Source of the DNA: CAYLJO01 sp964383905
Lineage (GTDB): Bacteria > Acidobacteriota > Blastocatellia > Pyrinomonadales > Pyrinomonadaceae
Assembly (NCBI GenBank): GCA_964383905.1
Contig: CAYLJO010000164.1
Span: 1 to 14,241 of the forward strand
Length of the DNA stretch: 14,241 nt
Direction: 5' to 3'
The notes under the pieces are model-generated. The model ran no database searches. It saw only the letters and a program-made list of their open reading frames with translations, and was not told the DNA's origin. Numbering within the stretch: the first letter of the stretch is position 1; each line of letters begins with the position of its first letter. Shown here piece after piece: positions 1 to 7,233 of the stretch. A program made the translations under genes and the position numbers.

Positions 1-1
1 G

Positions 2-145
2 ATAAACATCGAGGATGACCCGGAACTCGTTGAAAGATATGGACTTGAAATTCCGGTTGTGACTATTGATGGGATCGAGGTCTTTAAACACCGCCTCACA
101 GCCCGACAATTCCGGCAAGAGGTGCGCCGCCCGTCCCGCACTTAA
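2..145 (+). CDS. Glutaredoxin-like (thioredoxin-fold) protein, C-terminal fragment
   Basis: This is the last 47 codons of a gene that enters from the left edge, read in frame from base 2 to a TAA at 143-145. The peptide contains DDPELVERYGLEIPVVTIDG followed by a short strand (EVFKH) and a charged terminal helix. An acidic D/E-DPEL helix, then the cis-proline segment IPVV and a hydrophobic strand, is typical of the second half of small glutaredoxin-family proteins (DUF836-like). Such proteins carry a CxxC near the N-terminus, which would lie outside the window, so the redox function cannot be confirmed. The gene converges on the bchH N-terminal half gene and is not part of that operon. A thioredoxin-like protein of another subfamily is the main alternative. 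Confidence 0.6.
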   Translation: MNIEDDPELVERYGLEIPVVTIDGIEVFKHRLTARQFRQEVRRPSRT

Positions 146-261
146 CCCCAACTCTGTGGAGGCATGGCATACCTGCGTTTCTTGAAATCAACCAACACCA
201 GCTTTACTGTCAAGAGCGGGGCGGCATGTTCTCTCTCACCGGTGAGAGTAAGCCGACGGAT

Positions 262-284
262 AACATGCCGCTCCTAACGGAGCT
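262..284. repeat. 23-base direct repeat, copy 1
   Basis: Identical over 23 bases to 313-335. It begins AACATGCC and ends with the stem-loop GCTCC-TAAC-GGAGC plus T. Confidence 0.8.
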
Positions 285-312
285 TAGTCCCTTGATCTTC
301 CTGAGGGCTATC

Positions 313-335
313 AACATGCCGCTCCTAACGGAGCT
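313..335. repeat. 23-base direct repeat, copy 2
   Basis: Identical over 23 bases to 262-284, with 28 bases between the copies. The next unit at 363 keeps the AACAT head but has a different stem (GTCCC-TCC-GGGAC). Confidence 0.8.
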
Positions 336-456
336 AGCACTGTAGTCTGCGCTGTTGCTATAAACATTTCGTCCCTCCGGGACTAAAAGCAGGCTGATTA
401 TTATCTCATCTTCCAACAAGATTGGAGTTCATTCACTGCGGAATCATCAAAATCTC

Positions 457-2721
457 TTAAGCGCGGTTAAATGTTTCAAAATTCAATTCGCGGGCCGCCG
501 CTTCAATGGAGGCATACAGTTGCTCGCGTTCGCGCTCGTCGGTCGCCTGCCTGTAAGCCATCAACAACTCTTTGAGGGAGGCTAAATCTTTGTACAGCCC
601 TGCGCTCTCAATGGGCGGAGTAAGATAAGAGATCAGCTCTGCGTAGGAGCGCCGCTTGGCGATTGAGCCCTCGGACGGGTTATTGACACTATAGATGTAG
701 ATGTTTGGCAATTCGCCGATCAAGCGGTCGGGCCAGCAATCGGAAGATAGCCCGACCTGTTTTCCCGGCATAAATTCCATCGCGCCGTGTGTGCCGATGT
801 GCAGCACGGCATCTGCGCGGAAGACTTTTTCAAGATAGGTGTAAAGCGCCATAAAACCGTGATGCGGAGCACCGCTTCGCGCCATCAGCAGCCGCATCGG
901 GTCTCCCTCGTAACCGAAGGTCGGTTGCACGCCGATAAAAACGTTGCCGAGCGTGATGCCCTGAACCAGCAAATCGCCGCCGAAAGAGTTGATCCGGCCG
1001 GGCGCCGCGCCCCATTCGGCTTCTATCTCCTCAACATACGGGCACAGTCGCCTGTACTCGTCAACCGGCATGCGATAGGCAATATTTGCCGTGGCGCCAA
1101 AACGCCCGGAGTTTCCGCCGGTCAGCATTTCGCGCAACTCATCAGGGCCCGACGGCACTGTAAGATCATATCCGTCCTCTTTTAGGCGGCGGAGCATCTC
1201 CCACGTGCTGGGAAATACATCAAGATCGGCCGCCGTCCCCGTATTGCCTTTGTTCGGTGGGAAACAGAAAACAAGCATCGCCAGCTTGATCTCTGCGCGC
1301 GCCGCCGTGCGCAGGCGATTCCAGCGTAAAAGGCGTCGCGCCAACCGGCGACACCGGTCCTCGAGCGGCACGGGCTCGCAGCCTCCCGCCGGCATCCCGC
1401 CATAAACAAAAGGCTCGGTGGCCCCGTCCAATTCGGGGATGGCGATTTGCATCCCGGCTTGCACGGGGTTGAGTCCCGTACCGGACTCATACCACGACTC
1501 AATCGTCTGCATGTCAAGACTGACGGCGGAGCGAAACGGGCGGTTCAAGTCGCGGAGGAATTGTGATGCCGCCTGGCTGTCATTCATCGCCGGCCCGCCA
1601 ACAAAGCTAAACCCGGTCAAGGAGACAATCTGGCTCACGCGCGGTCTCGTTTCAACCCGGGGCGCCCTTCTTTCCGCTTGCCGGCTTCTATGTTTTGCCT
1701 TCCGTCTTCCTCCCCACACTGCTTTTCGCTCTATTCTCTCGACGAAAAACCTCTCACAGGCCTCGCGGTTATCCATCAGTGTCGAGATCGCCGGCAGCAC
1801 CATCAGCCCCTCAGCCTCGATGGCGCGAATCAAGCCGTCGTAATGCTTGTGTGTGCGGCTGATGATCTGCGGCCTCATCAGCAACAGCCCGATAGTTTTA
1901 TCCGGTGTTAAAGTCCGTCCCCTCTTCTTTACATCGCGCCGCTCGTACCACTTGCGATACGATTCAAAAGACTCAAAGAGCGCCGGCGCGTCAGGGTGGT
2001 AGAGCGCCAGCGCAGGCATCGTCTCCGGCCTCGGCACGTTAATGTCTGTCTTCGTCAATCGCTCATCAGGCACGTAATGTTTGAGCGCATACAACAGCAT
2101 CGAGCGGATGTTGAGAGGCGTAGGCTGGAGGAAATAGCAGAACAGGTAGAGGTAATGCTTGATGTCACGCAGTTTGCCGGCATTCGGCACCAAGCGCAGC
2201 AAAGACGGAAGGCGGTCTACTAGCCTGAGGTACTGCGTGTGATCACGGGACTGTTTATCACGGTGCGCGCGCGCCTGATCGCCGACCCATAAGCCTATCT
2301 TACTGATTAGCGCCGTCGCCCGGCGGAAACCATCTTTCGCCCGTTGACCGGCCGGGTCTTCTGCGCGCCCCGTCTTTTCGGCCTTAAACAACCTCGCAAA
2401 ATCGAGGCGCCCCATGCGCGTACGCCGCATCAGGTCCGGCATACAATTAATGACGACGACCGCACGATGCCGCTCCCCGTATCTTTCAAGCGCGTCGAGC
2501 AGCCGCGCGGCGTTTTCGCCATCCATCACGTGAATGACGAAGACCAGGTCGGCATCACTCAAGTCACCCTCGACGCCTTGCCATTCGGCGCCGGTCAGCG
2601 TCATGCCGAAGTTGTGTGCGGCGAGGCGCAGGTCAAACCCGTAGTCACAATTGATCTCCCGCTCGGCCTGCCGTAGCGGGGCGAGAAGGCTCGAACCGAT
2701 GTAAAGGAAGGTTATCTTCAA
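457..2721 (-). CDS. bchH: Magnesium-chelatase-type H subunit, N-terminal half (split BchH)
   Basis: Encodes 754 residues matching the first half of BchH/ChlH, the porphyrin-binding subunit that inserts Mg2+ into protoporphyrin IX with the I and D subunits. Residues 1-130 resemble the BchH N-terminal domain (VVVINCMPDLMRR at 88-100). Diagnostic blocks follow: SLTGFSFVGGPA (367-378), FPPNKGNTGTAADL (487-500), VQPTFGYEGDPMRLL (598-612), HIGTHGAMEFMPGKQVG (641-657) and NNPSEGSIAKRRSYA (680-694). The NNPSE form with SYLTPP is the BchH rather than the CobN version, as far as I recall the families. The protein stops after LYKDLASLKELL plus a short helix, where full-length BchH continues. The missing half is the separate gene at 3333-5081. 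The start is TTG, preceded by GGGGG five bases upstream; no in-frame ATG fits the N-terminus. Residues about 331-360 are an Arg/Lys-rich insert. It is the last gene of the operon, 71 bases after the DUF2059 gene. Confidence 0.93.
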   Translation of the reverse strand: MKITFLYIGSSLLAPLRQAEREINCDYGFDLRLAAHNFGMTLTGAEWQGVEGDLSDADLVFVIHVMDGENAARLLDALERYGERHRAVVVINCMPDLMRRTRMGRLDFARLFKAEKTGRAEDPAGQRAKDGFRRATALISKIGLWVGDQARAHRDKQSRDHTQYLRLVDRLPSLLRLVPNAGKLRDIKHYLYLFCYFLQPTPLNIRSMLLYALKHYVPDERLTKTDINVPRPETMPALALYHPDAPALFESFESYRKWYERRDVKKRGRTLTPDKTIGLLLMRPQIISRTHKHYDGLIRAIEAEGLMVLPAISTLMDNREACERFFVERIERKAVWGGRRKAKHRSRQAERRAPRVETRPRVSQIVSLTGFSFVGGPAMNDSQAASQFLRDLNRPFRSAVSLDMQTIESWYESGTGLNPVQAGMQIAIPELDGATEPFVYGGMPAGGCEPVPLEDRCRRLARRLLRWNRLRTAARAEIKLAMLVFCFPPNKGNTGTAADLDVFPSTWEMLRRLKEDGYDLTVPSGPDELREMLTGGNSGRFGATANIAYRMPVDEYRRLCPYVEEIEAEWGAAPGRINSFGGDLLVQGITLGNVFIGVQPTFGYEGDPMRLLMARSGAPHHGFMALYTYLEKVFRADAVLHIGTHGAMEFMPGKQVGLSSDCWPDRLIGELPNIYIYSVNNPSEGSIAKRRSYAELISYLTPPIESAGLYKDLASLKELLMAYRQATDEREREQLYASIEAAARELNFETFNRA

Positions 2722-2792
2722 TAATCCCCCGGTATCGATCAGAGGGCAGAACAGTTGGCTGGAGAGCGGCGCGACGATTTTTCTGTAACGGT

Positions 2793-3302
2793 TCAGGCGA
2801 CCGGCACAGGGTATCCCTTGGCCTTCAGCTTATCCAGAACACGCTTGATAACTTCATGCCCTTGCCGTACTCCCGCCGCGTAGGCCTCCTGTGTGATCGC
2901 GGGCATCTCGCCCGTTATCTTCCTGCCGAGAGGCGATTCGTAGAAGGCGATCAGCTCTTTTATTTCTGAGGCGGTGAAATGTCTGGAGTAAATAGGGATG
3001 CTCAGATTAATAATCTTTTCGGCGCCGAGCTCATCCTGGAACTCGGCCGTTAAATCCTGCCAAACCTGTTCGGGTATATTCGGCACAGCGGTTCGGAGGC
3101 TACTAAACACCTGCATCCCCATCTGCTCACCTATTTTGCCAACCCCCATTAGCTCAAGCAGCCGGTGGATATCTTTCTCCTTAATCGCGCTGCCGGCGCT
3201 TCCGGTGTCTGCCTCTGGCCGGGCCGTTCCCTGAGCGAAGGCGCTTGCCCCCGCGCCCAAAATTAGTGTGAGGGCCATTAACGAAAACCAACGTTTAGTC
3301 AT
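2793..3302 (-). CDS. Exported DUF2059-family protein
   Basis: Encodes 169 residues. The N-terminus is a clear signal peptide: MTKR, a hydrophobic stretch (about 7-20), then AFA|QG as a likely signal peptidase I site after residue 23. The mature part is helical, and residues about 95-155 (YSRHFTASEIKELIAFYESP at 105-124, then GRKITGEMPAITQEA) match the DUF2059 family of small periplasmic or secreted proteins, for which I know no established biochemical role. The start is an ATG with a strong GGAGG eight bases before the A (plus-strand 3309-3313). It lies 30 bases downstream of the bchH C-terminal half gene and 71 bases upstream of the N-terminal half gene, so it is probably cotranscribed with cytoplasmic chelatase subunits. 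An exported protein there is unexpected, and no link to tetrapyrrole synthesis is visible in the protein itself. Confidence 0.88.
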   Translation of the reverse strand: MTKRWFSLMALTLILGAGASAFAQGTARPEADTGSAGSAIKEKDIHRLLELMGVGKIGEQMGMQVFSSLRTAVPNIPEQVWQDLTAEFQDELGAEKIINLSIPIYSRHFTASEIKELIAFYESPLGRKITGEMPAITQEAYAAGVRQGHEVIKRVLDKLKAKGYPVPVA

Positions 3303-3308
3303 TTTGAG

Positions 3309-3313
3309 CCTCC
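3309..3313 (-). promoter_or_regulatory. Ribosome binding site of the DUF2059 gene
   Basis: GGAGG on the minus strand, eight bases or fewer before the ATG at 3302. It is the only strong Shine-Dalgarno sequence in the operon and lies inside the 30-base gap after the bchH C-terminal half gene. Confidence 0.7.
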
Positions 3314-3332
3314 AAACTTGCTATTTCCGGCA

Positions 3333-5081
3333 TCAGAATACGCCTTCGAGGCTGTCCTCTAACCTGGTGAAGACCTCGCGCAACCGGTCAATGATTTGTG
3401 AATCTGCGACCCAGAAGCCGCGCCCGTGCGCCTCTAATAGGCGACCGACGAGCGAGCGCGCCGAATGTGGATTGAGGTTTCGTAACCGGTCGAGCATCGC
3501 CTGATCCAGCACATAAGTTTTCGCCACTTCGGTATAAATCCAATCATCAACCGCGCCTGTGGTCGCGCTCCAACCAAAGGTATTTGTCACATGGCTTTCG
3601 ATCTCCGCCACCCCGCGGAAGCCGTGCCGGAGCATACCCTCGTACCACTTCGGGTTAAGTGTCTTGGCGCGCGTCTCCAGCCGCACGGTCTCTTCGATGG
3701 AACGGATCCTGGCATCGGGCGAGAGGGTGTCAGAGAGGTAGATGGCGGGGCGCGCTCGGGCGCGCTTTTCGACGGCCTTCGAGACGCCGCCGAGATACTC
3801 AAAGTAGTGGTCCACGTCCGTAATGCCGATCTCGAACGTGTCTATGTTCTGGTATGTCGCTTCGACGCGGGCCAACGCTCGATCCATGCAAAGACGGGCC
3901 TCGCGGCCTTCGATGGCGCGGCCTACGGAGTCGCGCCCGTAGGCGAAACACTTGCGCGTGACAAAAAGATCACCGAGCGTGTCGTCCCGTTCCCACTCCG
4001 AGCCCATGACCATGAAGTTGACGTTTGTGCCGTAGTTGCCGGGCGCATTTGAGAAGACGCGGACGGCCGCGTCGTCGAAGGTGGATTCCCCGCCCTCTAC
4101 CTGTTCAAGGACATGACGCCGCACGTAGTTCATCCCCACCGGCTCATCGAGCGCGGCGACACGACGCACGGCCCTGTCCAGCAGCCCCATGGTCGCACCG
4201 AATAGGTCGCGAAAGATGCCCGACACAGTCATCACGACGTCAATACGCGGGCGGTTCAATTTGTCGAGCGGAATTACTTCCACTTCGGTTGCGCGGTTCA
4301 ACGCATCGCGCACGGGGCGGACGCCCAGCAGCCATAGCGCCTGCGCGACACCCTCGCCCTGCGTCTTGATGTTGTCCAGTCCCCAGAGGACGAGCGCCAT
4401 GGCGCGCGGGTATCGCCCGTTTTCATGGAAGTGGCGTTCAAGCAGGCGGTTGACCGCTCGGTGGGCGCGGGTGAAAGCGATCTCGGAGGGCACGGTGTAG
4501 GGATTGATCGCATGGGTGTTGCGTCCCGTCGGCAGGATATTCGGGTTCTGCACGATGTCCGCGCCCGGTCCCGGCTCAATGTACTCGCCGCGCAGAGCGC
4601 GCACCAGCGATTCAAGCTCATTGTTTGTATTCAATTGCGCGGAAATTTTTTCGAGCAAGGTGAAAATGGGGCGCGAATCTCCTGCGCTCACACCTGCATT
4701 CGTTTCGAGCCAGGCGACCGCCGCCTCTAACCCTTCCGCAGTGAATATCTCAATCGCACCGGAGACCAGAGCATCAACACGCTCGCGCTCGGATAAAAGG
4801 TGGTTGTCATGTGCCGCTGATTTCGGCAGCGTGTCATAGGCGCTCAATCCCAGTTTTTCTGCCACGAGGTCGGTGAGCGCACGCGTTCCGGCCTCCGGCC
4901 TCGGGAATGATGCGACCATGCGCAGCATGTCGGCACGGGCCCCCTGTTTCGGCACGCCCCCGAAGACGTGCAGGCCCGTCGGGATCAGCCGCTGCTCGAT
5001 CTCCAGCAACTCCTGATAAAGGGCAAGCACGCGCCGGTCGCGTTCGGTCGAAGCTGTTGGTTTATCTGGTGGCTCAATCAC
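3333..5081 (-). CDS. bchH: Magnesium-chelatase-type H subunit, C-terminal half (split BchH)
   Basis: Encodes 582 residues covering the second half of BchH/ChlH without an obvious gap. The N-terminal block EIEQRLIPTGLHVFGG (27-42) is the segment that follows the mid-protein linker in full-length BchH. Then come EYIEPGPGAD (166-175), NILPTGRNTHA (181-191), LVLWGLDNIKTQGEG (230-244), RPRIDVVMTVSGIFRDLF (277-294), RVFSNAPGNYGTNVN (341-355) and the usual C-terminus with HGRGFW (552-557). The start is GTG, giving MIEPPDKP. It lies 22 bases after the stop of the AAA+/VWA fusion gene and has only a weak AGAG upstream, so translational coupling is plausible. It is upstream of, not downstream of, the gene for the N-terminal half, so the two cannot be one reading frame broken by a simple frameshift or stop. 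Together the halves total 1336 residues, normal for the family. Active-site geometry would need both proteins to assemble; this is inferred. Confidence 0.93.
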   Translation of the reverse strand: MIEPPDKPTASTERDRRVLALYQELLEIEQRLIPTGLHVFGGVPKQGARADMLRMVASFPRPEAGTRALTDLVAEKLGLSAYDTLPKSAAHDNHLLSERERVDALVSGAIEIFTAEGLEAAVAWLETNAGVSAGDSRPIFTLLEKISAQLNTNNELESLVRALRGEYIEPGPGADIVQNPNILPTGRNTHAINPYTVPSEIAFTRAHRAVNRLLERHFHENGRYPRAMALVLWGLDNIKTQGEGVAQALWLLGVRPVRDALNRATEVEVIPLDKLNRPRIDVVMTVSGIFRDLFGATMGLLDRAVRRVAALDEPVGMNYVRRHVLEQVEGGESTFDDAAVRVFSNAPGNYGTNVNFMVMGSEWERDDTLGDLFVTRKCFAYGRDSVGRAIEGREARLCMDRALARVEATYQNIDTFEIGITDVDHYFEYLGGVSKAVEKRARARPAIYLSDTLSPDARIRSIEETVRLETRAKTLNPKWYEGMLRHGFRGVAEIESHVTNTFGWSATTGAVDDWIYTEVAKTYVLDQAMLDRLRNLNPHSARSLVGRLLEAHGRGFWVADSQIIDRLREVFTRLEDSLEGVF

Positions 5082-5103
5082 AATTGGACAAATGCTCTGT
5101 CTA

Positions 5104-7233
5104 TCAGGGTTGACATTGTTCTTTCAGGCGGCGAGAGAAAACCTGTCCGCCCTCTCCGGCAGTGGATGGGAGGTGTAGATAATGACCGCCGAGTTTGGCG
5201 GCAAGGGATTGCCCCTCGCCGTTCGACGTAAACCTGTTTTGCGTATCGACCACGACTATCCTCACGCCAGCATGTTGCAGTGCGATGCCCAAATCTATAA
5301 TCTCCTGCCCGATCACACTCCGGCGAGCCGCTCGGGTCAGCGTCTCATCCGGTCGCAGCGAAACGTTCGCGCGTCCATCGGTGAAGAGCAAGAGGACGGT
5401 GGCCGCTACTCCCTGCCGGCGGGCGCGATGAGCCACGGCAAGAGCGCTGGCGAGGCCAGAGGCCAGCGGCGTCGAGCCGCCGATACATAGCGCGTCGAGC
5501 AGGCGCCCGGCGCGTGTGATGCTCTGGCTCGGGGGCAACAGTATCTCCGCACCCTGTCCGCGAAAACTGATCAGCGAGACCCGATCCCGGTTGAGATAGG
5601 ACTGGCGCAGCAGATGGGCGAGGGCCCCCTTAGCCTGACCGATTCGATTGAGCGCCATGCTGCCCGAAGAGTCAATGGCGAAGATAAAGAGCGTGCCGAT
5701 GCGCCGCTTAAACCGTTTGTAGCGGAGGTCCTGCGCCGCAATCCTCAATGGAGCCCTTCGCGACGGCTCACGCCGCTCGAATTGAAAGGGTGCGGCGGCG
5801 CGCAGTGTCGCGTCCACGGCGATCTTCGCTCCGTTATGGGACGCTTTCACAACTGCGCGCGAATACCGGCCGCTCTGCGAATTAGAGGCGTCGCGGCGCA
5901 CACCGCTCCGCCGGCGTGATGAGGTCGGGCGTGCGGCCGCCGGTTTCGGCTGTGGAGAGGGTGAGAGATTAAGCGAGCCTTCCGGCAATTGCGCATCGAA
6001 TGATGGCGGCGGGATCGGATCGGTTCTTTCATGCTTTGCGTTACTACCGTTTCCACCCACACCACCGACCCCTCCACTCTTGCCTGGCGGGTCTCCCTCA
6101 TGATCTGGCAGATCACGCCTTCCTTTTGAACCTTTAAATTGATCGTGTGGCGTTTCAGGACCGAATAATTCTTCAACCACCTGCCCGATACGCGCGCCGC
6201 TCCCCGTCTGCTCGAGCGGGTCACGGCGGAGTCGATGGCGTAGCGACATCGCGGCAACGCGGCGCACATCCATGGCTGTCGCTTCACGCCGCCCCTCGAG
6301 AGCCGCGAGGGCGCGTGCGGCGCGGGTAATGGTCAATTCGCCCCGGTGGCCATCAATCCTGAGCTGCAGGCAGAGCTGGGCGATGCGTCGCAAAAGATCG
6401 CGCGAGATCTTCACTTCACGAACGTTTTTCCGGGCGCGGATGAGCCGCCGGCTTAAGTGTTCCTGTTGCGTCTTCAGGCCGGCGCAATAGCTCGCTGGAT
6501 TATGCTCGAAAGCTTCTCGCCTTTCGACGATCTCGACGCGCCGGTCAAGATCGGCTTCCGTCCCGACTTCGACGTGGAGGCCAAAGCGGTCGAGCAGTTG
6601 CGGCCGCAGCTCGCCCTCTTCGGGGTTACCGGAACCGATAAGGACAAAACGCGCGGGATGCTCGACGGAGATTCCTTCGCGCTCGACCCCGTTGCGCCCT
6701 GTGACGGTCACGTCGAGCAGCAGATCAACCAGATGGTCTTCGAGCAGGTTGACCTCGTCAATGTAGAGAAAGCCGCGATTGGCGCGCGCCAGCAGACCGG
6801 GCTCGAATGCTTTGACGCCTTCCTTGAGCGCGCGTTCGATATTGATCGTCCCGCAGACCCGGTCTTCGGTCGCGCCAAGCGGCAGATCAACGACCGCGAC
6901 AGCGGCGCGCTCACCCGCCAGCTTCCCGGTAGAGATCATCCGGGCGTAGCAATCATCACAGAGCTCTGCGGGTACGCGCGGGTCGCAGTTATAAACACAA
7001 TCGCGCACTTTTGTGACCGGCGGCAGAAGGGCCGCTAGAGCGCGCACGGCGGTCGATTTGCCCGTGCCGCGATGCCCCATCAAGAGGACGCCGCCGATCG
7101 ACCGGTCAATGATATTAAGTAGCAAGGCGAGCTTCATTTCTTCCTGGCCGACGATCGCGGTGAAAGGGTAAACCGGACGCGCGGCGCGTCCTGGCTGCTG
7201 TTTGTTGAGAGATTTTGTCCCGGGGCGTGCCAT
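5104..7233 (-). CDS. Fused AAA+/VWA chelatase subunit (BchI-BchD type)
   Basis: Encodes 709 residues: the ATP-driven motor that works with the H subunit in class I (Mg or Co) chelatases. An AAA+ domain (about 21-345) is BchI-like with all key motifs: Walker A GHRGTGKST (53-61), DLPLGATEDRVCGTI (116-130), Walker B GFLYIDEVNLL (154-164, D159/E160), GSGNPEEGELRPQLLDRFG (200-218) with a likely Arg finger, and RHRLRRDPLE (332-341). A Gly-, Pro- and Arg-rich linker (about 358-465) leads to a BchD-like VWA domain with a complete MIDAS: DSSGS (521-525), GGST (585-588) and FTDG (617-620). Canonical systems use separate I (about 340 residues) and D proteins; here one intact AAA+ domain is joined directly to VWA, as in proteins often annotated as cobaltochelatase/magnesium chelatase subunits. 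Four cysteines (C79, C83, C92, C95) follow Walker A. The start is ATG with a weak GGAA upstream. It is the first gene of the operon. Confidence 0.92.
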   Translation of the reverse strand: MARPGTKSLNKQQPGRAARPVYPFTAIVGQEEMKLALLLNIIDRSIGGVLLMGHRGTGKSTAVRALAALLPPVTKVRDCVYNCDPRVPAELCDDCYARMISTGKLAGERAAVAVVDLPLGATEDRVCGTINIERALKEGVKAFEPGLLARANRGFLYIDEVNLLEDHLVDLLLDVTVTGRNGVEREGISVEHPARFVLIGSGNPEEGELRPQLLDRFGLHVEVGTEADLDRRVEIVERREAFEHNPASYCAGLKTQQEHLSRRLIRARKNVREVKISRDLLRRIAQLCLQLRIDGHRGELTITRAARALAALEGRREATAMDVRRVAAMSLRHRLRRDPLEQTGSGARIGQVVEELFGPETPHDQFKGSKGRRDLPDHEGDPPGKSGGVGGVGGNGSNAKHERTDPIPPPSFDAQLPEGSLNLSPSPQPKPAAARPTSSRRRSGVRRDASNSQSGRYSRAVVKASHNGAKIAVDATLRAAAPFQFERREPSRRAPLRIAAQDLRYKRFKRRIGTLFIFAIDSSGSMALNRIGQAKGALAHLLRQSYLNRDRVSLISFRGQGAEILLPPSQSITRAGRLLDALCIGGSTPLASGLASALAVAHRARRQGVAATVLLLFTDGRANVSLRPDETLTRAARRSVIGQEIIDLGIALQHAGVRIVVVDTQNRFTSNGEGQSLAAKLGGHYLHLPSTAGEGGQVFSRRLKEQCQP

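Larger units (their letters stand above)
223..384. repeat. REP-like cluster of four palindromic elements
   Basis: Four units share the layout (a/c)ACAT or CATG, then a short pyrimidine/GC stretch, then a perfect stem. Unit 1 has the 16-base palindrome CTCTCACCGGTGAGAG (233-248). Units 2 and 3 have the core GCTCCTAACGGAGC (271-284 and 322-335). Unit 4 has GTCCCTCCGGGAC (371-383). Units 2, 3 and 4 start at 262, 313 and 363, a step of about 50 bases. The stem sequence differs between units while base pairing is kept, which suggests selection or copying of the structure rather than the sequence. A related palindrome occurs at 7513-7526. This resembles REP/ISL-type intergenic repeats mobilised by RAYT transposases; no such transposase is in the window. 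Confidence 0.65.
146..456. other. Gene-free convergent spacer with repeat cluster
   Basis: This stretch separates the 3' ends of the glutaredoxin-like gene and the bchH N-terminal half gene. I find no convincing gene in it. It holds at least four palindromic elements between 223 and 384 (listed separately). None is followed by a T-run on either strand, so they do not look like ordinary rho-independent terminators, although stem-loops at a convergent junction could still block 3' exonucleases or stop transcripts. Positions 385-456 show no clear structure. Confidence 0.7.

Noticed and set aside
164..277. 37-codon plus-strand ORF with GGAGG just upstream
   Set aside because: The GGAGG is only one base from the ATG, the peptide is low in recognisable features, and the frame runs into the repeat cluster.
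262..384. Possible small CRISPR array (two identical 23-base repeats with a 28-base spacer, third unit at similar spacing)
   Set aside because: Only two identical copies, the third unit has a different stem, no cas gene is nearby, and a related palindrome occurs alone at 7513-7526. A REP-like family explains it better.
210..419. 69-codon minus-strand ORF
   Set aside because: It consists largely of the translated repeats (SSVRSGML twice); repeat DNA explains its openness.
787..1185. Long plus-strand ORF, and similar plus-strand frames through 787-6490
   Set aside because: They lie opposite well-identified chelatase genes whose codon bias keeps the opposite frames open; no family resemblance.
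457..5081. BchH disrupted by a frameshift or stop (pseudogene)
   Set aside because: The halves are in reversed order with another gene between, each has its own start, and conserved motifs are intact on both sides.
457..5081. CobN cobaltochelatase as the identity of the H halves
   Set aside because: Motifs such as NNPSEGSIAKRRSYA and the FPPNKGNTGTAADL and SLTGFSFVGGPA blocks fit BchH/ChlH better; the metal actually used remains open.
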